Source of the DNA: DATFVA01 sp963721075
GTDB lineage: Bacteria > Bacteroidota > Ignavibacteria > Ignavibacteriales > Ignavibacteriaceae
Length of the DNA stretch: 64,000 bases
NCBI GenBank assembly: GCA_963721075.1
Contig: CAVRHV010000020.1
Span: 22,365 to 86,364 of the forward strand
Direction of reading: 5' to 3'
Position 1 is the stretch's first letter, and every line of letters starts with the position of its first letter. The notes under the pieces were generated by a model. That model was not told the DNA's origin. It saw nothing but the letters and a program-made list of their open reading frames with translations, and ran no database searches. Made by a program: the position numbers and the translations under genes. Positions 57,540 through 64,000 of the stretch are shown here, piece after piece.

Positions 57540-59447
57540 TTAATATTTTTTTTCGAGAATGACACAGTTGCTGCCGTCAGGGGTCTCGATGTAATCAACT
57601 ACATCCATGTACTCCCTGACCAGCTGAATTCCCAATCCCCCGATCTTCCGGTCTTTTAAATCAAGTCCGGTATCTATGGCCGCTGCCTCCGCAGGAATAA
57701 ATCTTTTTCCAAAATCATAAATTCTAAGCACCGCTTTATCAGGGTGCACCTCAAAAGATATATTAATTTTTCCGGGTTTATCTTGTTCGTAAGCATATTT
57801 AATAATATTAGTACAGATTTCCTCGGAAGCCAGCTTAAGAGCGAAAACAGCGTCTTTCGGAAGTCCGTTATAAACAGAAGCCTTTTCCACGAATCCGCGC
57901 AGTTCCTCCAGGTTATCGAGCACAGCAGTTCTTGAAACTGCATGTTTGTTTTCCGCAGGTGAAGTTTTCCTTCTCACCACAAGCTGGGTAATATCGTCGT
58001 ACTGGGGATTTTCTCCGGCAAACTTATCCAAATAATAATTAAGATCATAAAGCAGGCTGAAGCCTGAAGTCCATTGTGCCGACAACAAATTCAGCAGCGC
58101 CTTCTCGCCGAAAAGCTCTCCGCGGGTATTCTTCGCATCAGTAGTACCATCGGTATAGATAAACAATGTATCACCCGGATTAAACCGAACACTCCTTACG
58201 GCAATATCAATTCCGGGAAACATGCCGATCACAGCGGAAGTAGGCTGAAGCCTGTTTACAATTTTTCCCGAACCATCCAGAACAACAGGAGCTTCGAGTC
58301 CCGCATTAATATAATGCAGAGTATTTCCTTCCGGGTCCAGGATACCGTAGAACAACGCAGCAAACATGTTAGAGGTGCCATGATTTTCAGCTATATAATT
58401 ATTTGTATTCAGCACCACGCGGTGGAGGAAAGAACTTACGTCATCATACCCTTTATCCTCAAGGCTGTAGGCACGGAGCAGACTTCTGAACAGCACCATG
58501 AAAAGTGCCGCTCCGACGCCCTTATCGCAGACATCGCCCACCACCAGGGCAGTCAGCCTGGTTTCACCGATATTAAAAACGTCATAAAAATCACCCGAAA
58601 CCTGTCTTGCGGCCTTAAAATGAGCAAGGATCTCCCATCCCTGAACCTGCTCTATCCGGCGGGGGAAAAAATCAGACTGGATCTGTCTGCCTATCTCAAG
58701 TTCACTCTCTACAGCATTCAGCGCTTTTTCCTTCTGCGAAAAACGGCGGGCATTTTCAACAGAACCGGCCACCTGAACGGCGATAGTTTTAGCAAGATCA
58801 ATTTCAGATTTACCGAACCTGTAACCGGTATCCTCCGGTATCAGGCAGATAACACCGATCACCTTTCTCAAAACAATAACGGGTACAACAAGGAGATTAT
58901 TTATTTCAGTTATTTCGCTTCCCTGAGCAGAATTGATTGAGAACTTATCGATCACGATTTCCTTTCCCGACTCAACCACTTCCTTGAAAGGCTTATTATC
59001 CCCGAGGACAATCTCATTCAAAGGGCTGTTTTTGCCGTCGGTGGAAACAGAGAAAAATCCGACAGAAATGAGTTTCTCGTTATCACTGCTGAGCATTGCT
59101 ATCCCGGCGCTTTCAAGAGGAAAGATCTTAACCAGCTCTTCACATGCACCGGCTATAACCTCATCCATATCAAGTGAAGAATTAACCTTTTCCGAAATCT
59201 GGTTTATGCTGCCCAATTCAATTGCCCTATCCATCAGCATAATATTTATCTTATTTATTTCCTCAGTTCTTTCATAAACCATTTCCCTCAAAGACTTTTC
59301 AGAATGTTTCAGATCTTCGATAGCAGGTTTCTCTTTGCTTTCTTTCTTAAGGCGGAAATACAAATAAAAATTATAAGCTGCAGAGATCAGAATTATTACG
59401 ATGATTATCGCTAATAAAACCGGGTTATTTGATAAGTCAGATGTCAT
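57540..59447 (-). CDS. Membrane-anchored GAF/SpoIIE phosphatase with C-terminal anti-sigma-kinase-like HATPase
   Basis: The order along 635 residues is: a membrane helix at about 12-30, a coiled coil (about 33-62), a GAF domain (about 70-205), a PP2C/SpoIIE phosphatase (about 250-460; QVSGDFYDVFNIGE, VVGDVCDKGVGAALFMVLF, LFIYTDGTTDAKN), and an RsbW-like HATPase (about 505-630; LASEEICTNIIKYAYE with the N-box and GGLGIQLVREYMD). It combines the phosphatase and kinase of a partner-switching system in one protein and probably acts on the adjacent STAS protein. GAF may sense a small ligand or redox. The frame is intact. Confidence 0.9.
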   Translation of the reverse strand: MTSDLSNNPVLLAIIIVIILISAAYNFYLYFRLKKESKEKPAIEDLKHSEKSLREMVYERTEEINKINIMLMDRAIELGSINQISEKVNSSLDMDEVIAGACEELVKIFPLESAGIAMLSSDNEKLISVGFFSVSTDGKNSPLNEIVLGDNKPFKEVVESGKEIVIDKFSINSAQGSEITEINNLLVVPVIVLRKVIGVICLIPEDTGYRFGKSEIDLAKTIAVQVAGSVENARRFSQKEKALNAVESELEIGRQIQSDFFPRRIEQVQGWEILAHFKAARQVSGDFYDVFNIGETRLTALVVGDVCDKGVGAALFMVLFRSLLRAYSLEDKGYDDVSSFLHRVVLNTNNYIAENHGTSNMFAALFYGILDPEGNTLHYINAGLEAPVVLDGSGKIVNRLQPTSAVIGMFPGIDIAVRSVRFNPGDTLFIYTDGTTDAKNTRGELFGEKALLNLLSAQWTSGFSLLYDLNYYLDKFAGENPQYDDITQLVVRRKTSPAENKHAVSRTAVLDNLEELRGFVEKASVYNGLPKDAVFALKLASEEICTNIIKYAYEQDKPGKINISFEVHPDKAVLRIYDFGKRFIPAEAAAIDTGLDLKDRKIGGLGIQLVREYMDVVDYIETPDGSNCVILEKKY

Positions 59448-59652
59448 AAATTTCCTGAAAAGTCATTGGCCGACAATTCAGTTCTACCTCAAGTCTATAA
59501 AACAAAACGTTAAATTTTAATATCCTGATGGGTTACTTTAATTTAGGGTATTCGGGCAAATAATCCAATAATGATGATTTTTATGAAAACGGGTCGATCG
59601 TTTCAGCAGAAATTCATTAAAAATGTTGATAAATCACGGAAAGATAAGCTAA

Positions 59653-59684
59653 TTTGGAAAGGCGTCATCTTATGGTTATATTTG
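59653..59684 (+). promoter_or_regulatory. Bacteroidota-type promoter of tRNA-fMet
   Basis: TTTG (59653-59656), exactly 20 bases, then TATATTTG (59677-59684) match TTTG-N20-TAnnTTTG. Transcription would start about 10 bases before the tRNA. Confidence 0.78.
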
Positions 59685-59701
59685 TCGTCTAAAATTTATA
59701 T

Positions 59702-59774
<73 letters not shown>

Positions 59775-59788
59775 CTAAGAAAAACATT

Positions 59789-59830
59789 AACCCTTTGTGA
59801 GGCAATAACTTACAAAGGGTTTTGTTTTTT
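59789..59830 (+). terminator. Intrinsic terminator after tRNA-fMet
   Basis: AACCCTTTGT pairs with ACAAAGGGTT (10 bp, 13-base loop) and is followed by TTGTTTTTT. Confidence 0.85.
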
Positions 59831-59831
59831 G

Positions 59832-59852
59832 TTCGTACACTATTCGTACAAC
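59832..59852. repeat. Short direct repeat TTCGTACA downstream of the tRNA
   Basis: TTCGTACAC (59832) and TTCGTACAAC (59843) lie 11 bases apart just past the tRNA terminator, at the left end of an AT-rich accessory region. They could be integrase arm sites or chance repeats. Confidence 0.4.
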
Positions 59853-59946
59853 TTCAAAATTTTTCCACAAAATATACTCTGTCTTAGCACGAATTTAGAA
59901 TTTTTTATTTTCCTAAGCAATTATAGAGTAAATTACTTAAGGATAT

Positions 59947-60582
59947 ATGAATATGAAGGAGCTTGAAGAAAAAGAATTATTAAGAAGGATTTCAATAGTC
60001 AATAATACTTGTGCAGGTATAATTCCTTATCATGAGGTTTTTTACATCCATTCAATTTTGTATTCAGCTGAACGTTCTTTAGCTGCGTTTGAGAGATATT
60101 TTAATTTACTTAAGAGTGATAGTGGTGATGCAGCATTACTAATTAGTTCTGTTCAAGAAGCTATTGGGCATGCGGGGGCACTTTCAAGATATTTTTGGTC
60201 TTCCGGTTTAGGTAGGAAATCACCTAAAGAATTGATTAAACTCCGACAGGAGCGAGCGAAAAAGTTACGTGAGAAATTTGAACTAACTGAAAGTTCTCCA
60301 TTGAGAGACCGGGCATTAAGAGACGCTTGGGAACACTTTGATGAAAGATTAGATATTTTTTTAATTACTATTGATACAGGGGGATATTTTTTCCCGACCC
60401 CAATATTAGATGAACATTCCTTGGCTGATGAACCAGACGGATGGATATTCAAACTGCTTGATACTAAAGCTCATTGTTTAGTTTTATTAGGAAAAAAGTT
60501 TTTCTTCATACCTATAATAGCTGAAGTAACTAAGGTTTATAACTATGCTTTGAAAGCTGATGAAAATGGAGGCCGTATTTAG
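59947..60582 (+). CDS. Hypothetical protein in the accessory region
   Basis: I do not recognise this 211-residue protein. It is mainly helical (MKELEEKELLRRISIVNNTC, YHEVFYIHSILYSAERSLAA), has no signal peptide or membrane helix, and ends in a beta-rich stretch (FFPTPILDEHSLADEPDGWI). An AAGGA sequence precedes the ATG; a second ATG two codons downstream is an alternative start. AT-rich codon use differs from the chromosome upstream of the tRNA. It points away from the HEPN gene and could be an independent accessory cargo gene, with no function inferred. Confidence 0.6.
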   Translation: MNMKELEEKELLRRISIVNNTCAGIIPYHEVFYIHSILYSAERSLAAFERYFNLLKSDSGDAALLISSVQEAIGHAGALSRYFWSSGLGRKSPKELIKLRQERAKKLREKFELTESSPLRDRALRDAWEHFDERLDIFLITIDTGGYFFPTPILDEHSLADEPDGWIFKLLDTKAHCLVLLGKKFFFIPIIAEVTKVYNYALKADENGGRI

Positions 60583-60677
60583 TAATTACTGTTATAATAA
60601 TCGTTCTCCTATTTCTGCTGCCGAATAAATCCATAGGGATACACTTAGCATATTACTTTCCCAAGAGTACGGAGGTA

Positions 60678-62345
60678 CTATCTTTTCTCCTCCTTATCGT
60701 TCTTAAACTCAATAGTATGTTTCAGGTAATCGCCATCCTTAGGTTTTACTTTCCTTGCCTCATTTCTAACCAAATAAACATAATTGAATATTGCTGAACG
60801 TGTAAATTGTAACATAAGTAACGTTTTGCTTCGAAAATACTCTTCATCTGCAATTAATAAATCAGGGTTACTTTTGAATATTTCAAATCTATCATCAGCT
60901 AATTCATTGACCGAAAGTAAATTTAACTGGCTATGTTCTAAGTTATTCCGCCATTCCTTAAAGAATGACCACTCACCATCTTTATTATTAAGGTCTGTCG
61001 CCTGAGTATATAAAGCAAGCAGTGAGATATTTTGAATATTGTTAATTTTTTCCCACCTTGTTTTTTGCTTTTCAGAGCTTCTGTTAGTATTAGGCTTCCA
61101 AAATCTTTCAAAGTATATATTCTCATTTTTATCTGATAATTCAAATAAGGTACAAATAGCACTTGCGATTTTATCCAATATTCCAAAACACAATCTGAAG
61201 CTTGTGCGCAGCATTTCGGGTTTTGTACCTAATGATTCTGCATCATAAAGTTCTGTGAACATTACTTCACCATCAAAAGAAGTAAATTCATTTATTGTTT
61301 CGAGAATAGAATAATAATATAAAATCCTTGCCAAAGAAAATTCAGACTTCAATCTGTTTAATATTTTTTCCATCAAAGGGATAAAATTGGCATCGAAAGA
61401 TTGAAAGGGTATACAAATTAGTATGTCATCTCTACGTGCACCAATACAATTGCAGTATAATGAATGCTCAGATAAGGTAAGATGATTATTTAGGCAAAAC
61501 TTCCGGTAAGAACTTAGAGAGTCAAATTCTTTTTTAGTTTCTTCTTTATCGATATGTACATTCGAGTCATTGAAATCTATTCTCTTTAAGAAATCTGCAC
61601 ACTTCTCCCCTTCTTTTCTCCAAACATCTTTTAACCATTCTGGAATCTTTTTAGAATCTGTTTTGGAAGCTATTTCATAACCTTCCTTTGCTTGATTAAT
61701 TAAATTTTTAGTCAATCCGCCTGATAGTTGGTTATACCATAATAGTTCCTTTGCACGTGAAGCATTAGCATTGGGAAAATCAGGATAAATTTTTAACACT
61801 AAATCATAAAACTGAAGTGATTCAACTATTCTTCCACAGCTGCTTAAAGTATTGGCAAGATTAACAATTAATTCTGGTCTAATTTTACTCGCACTTTCAT
61901 CTTCATATTTATAGGCTCTCCAGTAGTGATTCTTTGCTTCAATTAGATATTTAATATTTTGAGGAACATATCTAAAACCGAATTCTTCTCTTTGAATTTT
62001 AAATAACGCACTTTTCGCATTTCCTAAATTATATTCTATGCTTCCTTCTGTTATTATACCTCTTATGTTTTCTCTTTCCTGTTCAATTATTTTTAGTCCA
62101 GCAACTACTGATTCTTTTATTCTACCTGCTTCACCTATATCAATTAGGAATCCTGCTAATTCATTTTTTAGATAATAATCTCCCTTATCGGTACATAATA
62201 CCAGCCTCTCTAACCTTTTGTTTATTAGATTTATAGCTTCCTTAAATGCAGGTTTACTATAAAGTTCAACAATTTTTTGACAGAGTTTTTTATCCTCATC
62301 TGAATAAAAATCTTCTAAACTTACTATACCATCATTTCTGCTCAT
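60678..62345 (-). CDS. LA2681-like HEPN protein with N-terminal TPR-like helices
   Basis: This 555-residue protein has helical repeats in its first 230 residues (LIDIGEAGRIKESVVAGLKI, LIVNLANTLSSCGRIVESLQ), then a middle domain, then a HEPN-like region with EWRNNLEHSQ carrying Arg466 and His471 in Rx4H spacing. That Rx4H motif is the RNase centre of HEPN domains. The overall size and the helical N-terminus fit the LA2681 HEPN family as I recall it, and such proteins are often in defence islands. It lies next to a metallopeptidase and HsdR. Catalytic activity and target are not known. Confidence 0.68.
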   Translation of the reverse strand: MSRNDGIVSLEDFYSDEDKKLCQKIVELYSKPAFKEAINLINKRLERLVLCTDKGDYYLKNELAGFLIDIGEAGRIKESVVAGLKIIEQERENIRGIITEGSIEYNLGNAKSALFKIQREEFGFRYVPQNIKYLIEAKNHYWRAYKYEDESASKIRPELIVNLANTLSSCGRIVESLQFYDLVLKIYPDFPNANASRAKELLWYNQLSGGLTKNLINQAKEGYEIASKTDSKKIPEWLKDVWRKEGEKCADFLKRIDFNDSNVHIDKEETKKEFDSLSSYRKFCLNNHLTLSEHSLYCNCIGARRDDILICIPFQSFDANFIPLMEKILNRLKSEFSLARILYYYSILETINEFTSFDGEVMFTELYDAESLGTKPEMLRTSFRLCFGILDKIASAICTLFELSDKNENIYFERFWKPNTNRSSEKQKTRWEKINNIQNISLLALYTQATDLNNKDGEWSFFKEWRNNLEHSQLNLLSVNELADDRFEIFKSNPDLLIADEEYFRSKTLLMLQFTRSAIFNYVYLVRNEARKVKPKDGDYLKHTIEFKNDKEEKR

Positions 62346-62406
62346 CTAAACTACTAATTCCTCTTTGATTTTTTACAAACAATCTAAATCCTTAACTTAT
62401 GAAGCT

Positions 62407-62745
62407 TTAAGAGCTAAAGGTGTCTTGAGCTTTGCTTTTAACTGTTTTTAATCTTGCTTCCAGTTTCTCATAATTGCCCAGGTAAGCCTTCATAAGGCTT
62501 TTCCAGAGCTTACCGTGGTTGGGTACATTGAAGTGTAGTAGTTCGTGGACAATGACGTATTCTCCAAGCTCTCTGTCAATCTCCAGCAGTTCTTTATTAA
62601 AATTCAGGTTGCCTTCGGTGGAGCAAGATGCCCATTTGTTGGGCATAGGTCTCAAGGCTAATGACTTCACCTTAATTTTCATTTTGTCTGCATAATCATA
62701 CACACAGGCTTTGAACTCAGCCTTATCTTTCCACTTCTTTTTCAT
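62407..62745 (-). CDS. YgjP/SprT-like metallopeptidase associated with type I restriction
   Basis: This 112-residue protein has a zinc-metallopeptidase core: HELLHFNVPNHGKLW with HExxH at 67-71 and a third His at 77. It lacks the N-terminal half of larger YgjP proteins. Short DUF45-type proteins like this frequently sit at the end of type I restriction operons. Its ATG overlaps the HsdR stop by 4 bases (ATGA), so it is translated with HsdR. It probably acts in the cytoplasm; its role in restriction is unknown. Confidence 0.88.
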   Translation of the reverse strand: MKKKWKDKAEFKACVYDYADKMKIKVKSLALRPMPNKWASCSTEGNLNFNKELLEIDRELGEYVIVHELLHFNVPNHGKLWKSLMKAYLGNYEKLEARLKTVKSKAQDTFSS

Positions 62746-64000
62746 AACTCCAGCTTGTATGCAATGAATAGCTGATTAAAAAGCTCTTCAATAAGGTTAG
62801 CAGCCTTATTAATGTCGTCTTCTTCACTTAGTACGGCAAAGTAAACAGCCTGACGTAATTCTCTGAGTTCCTTTTCGCTGGTCTTCCAGTTCGGATGACT
62901 TACAAATTCCTGCTGTATCTGCCTCGTCACCTGGTCAACATTCTTAATAGCCTTCTCACTCAGGGTTTTGTAAATAAAAAATGTCAATCCGTCAAAACCT
63001 TTTTCTGCCTGCTCTTTTTTCCGTTTCTCATCATCTTCATATAGTTTTCGGAGTTCCTCTAATGCTTCCTGCGTACTCAACTGACGGTTTTCATAATTCT
63101 CTTCAACAGCCTCAGCACGCTCTTTCATCCCTATCAGGAACAAGTCTTCCGAATTATCATCTGCGATTTTTTCTATGCTCTTAATCAGATTTAATAACTT
63201 TGACATTATCATTCCCATTTTTTTGCTTGATATACTCAATGGCTTTTTCGTCGACTTCAAAATAATCCCCGGCAGAGGTTGGATAAGTACTGGCTATTTT
63301 GCTTTGTACTAACTCATTGGTCTTCTGCTGGAATTCTCTATCCACCTGTACCCGTTTAGCATAAGCATTTCTCACAACTTTGTATATAGCCGTGAATGTA
63401 CCATAGTTATCAATATAGGGTCTTAAAAACTTATCCGGTGAAATGATTTCATACAGCATTTCAACCTCTTTGAAGAGCTTGAAAAACTCTTTCCGTTTTG
63501 ATTTATCACGGAAATATGAAATCAGATTATCTGTGTCCTTGTCATTAAAGTCGTTCTGTATCAGTTCCAGATAAGGGAGAACCTCCTTTTCCATCTTTGC
63601 CTGAAAAAGATGCTGTAATAACTGAATATCCTTAACAATCGCATTAATTTCATCGCTGTCAAATGCTAATGCTTTTTCGAGGTTCTCGAAGATACCTACA
63701 AAGTCCAGTACAAAACCGTGGGGTTTTACCATCTCTTTTTCTTCATTTTCATAAGGTCTGTTTACCCTTGCAATAGCCTGAAGTAATGTATGGTCACGCA
63801 TAGGCTTATCCAGGTACATTGCATACAGAATCGGTGCATCATAACCGGTTAACAGTTTCTCGGTTACTATCAATATCTTAGGCAGCTCATCAATTTTCGT
63901 AAACTTTTTTCTTATTTCTTTTTCCCGTCTTTTGTCTAAATGATATGCTTTCAGGTCTTCTATCATTGTTGTTCCCGGTATAAACGACTTCCGAGTATTC
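62742..64000 (-). CDS. hsdR: Type I restriction enzyme R subunit HsdR (C-terminal part, two apparent frameshifts, runs off the right edge)
   Basis: Only the C-terminal third is in the window. It holds the second helicase lobe (ILIVTEKLLTGYDAPILYAM, then LLQAIARVNRP, the SF2 motif VI) and the C-terminal coupling domain (LFLIGMKERAEAVEENYENR). Two breaks are seen. One is near 63957-63963, before EDLKAYHLDKRREKEI, and the other is an extra A near 63190-63192, where VKVINLIKSIEKI is restored by removing one base. HsdR translocates DNA and cuts it in the type I complex. HsdM and HsdS must lie to the right. The neighbouring metallopeptidase and HEPN gene suggest a defence island. Confidence 0.85.

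Overview
The window looks like a chromosomal segment of a Bacteroidota/Ignavibacteria-type bacterium (inferred). The signs are three secreted-protein features of that group: C-terminal type IX secretion sorting tails (one carries the YPNPFNPST signature), a PorV/PorQ-like outer-membrane barrel, and a lipid A pathway (lpxA, lpxB, lpxK). In addition, at least three promoters have the Bacteroidota form TTTG-N20-TAnnTTTG, with the same 20-base spacing at an initiator tRNA, tpiA and a GH2-like/smc operon.

Layout. 1-1260: start of a response regulator, an array of 11-bp repeats, and rsmI. 1386-6177: a tripeptidyl-peptidase II-like subtilase followed 11 bp later by an OPT oligopeptide transporter, which looks like a peptide-scavenging pair. 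6285-9516: lpxA, then a minus-strand group (aldo/keto reductase, iodotyrosine-deiodinase-like nitroreductase, lipoprotein). 9903-14270: a small orphan protein and a minus-strand run (AEC transporter, 3Fe-4S-type ferredoxin, DinB protein, APC permease fused to PTS-EIIA and RCK_C domains). 14690-24524: surface and secreted proteins (DUF4382 lipoprotein, PorV-like barrel, four-domain DUF4397 protein with a T9SS tail, TPR-CHAT protein without its catalytic His, Yip1 protein, clan CD cysteine peptidase). 24656-29984: a VPS10/BNR propeller protein, an MFS transporter and tpiA. 30125-42482: GH2-like membrane protein, smc, a T9SS protein, HAD phosphatase, ICMT-like methyltransferase, lpxB, DUF374 acyltransferase and lpxK. 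42536-48841: ppdK, queA, ispD, plsY, gpsA. 48843-52605 (minus): pduS-like, pduT-like and a membrane MutS-like ATPase. 52918-59447 (minus): a partner-switching group (two STAS proteins and a GAF/SpoIIE/HATPase protein) with a patatin and a UPF0182 protein. 59702-59774: initiator tRNA-Met. 59947-64000: an AT-rich accessory region with an unknown protein, an LA2681-type HEPN protein, a YgjP-like metallopeptidase and the C-terminal part of a type I restriction HsdR.

Many genes carry apparent single-base frameshifts, mostly in short homopolymers: the subtilase (2), VPS10 protein (3), DUF4397 protein (2), DUF374 acyltransferase (1), MutS-like ATPase (1), UPF0182 (2) and HsdR (2). The long housekeeping genes smc and ppdK are intact. 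Sequencing or assembly error is the simplest reading, but real decay of accessory genes is not excluded. These genes are given here as single reconstructed loci.

An interspersed element of 76-119 bp with about 17-bp terminal inverted repeats (GAGGCTGTCTCATAAGT type) occurs three times between genes (27860, 23381, 52824) and behaves like a MITE. The most unusual items are the orphan PduS/PduT pair with its MutS-like neighbour, the HEPN-containing region next to tRNA-fMet, the TPR-CHAT protein with Gln in place of His, and the GH2-like pseudoenzyme fused to a membrane domain in front of smc.
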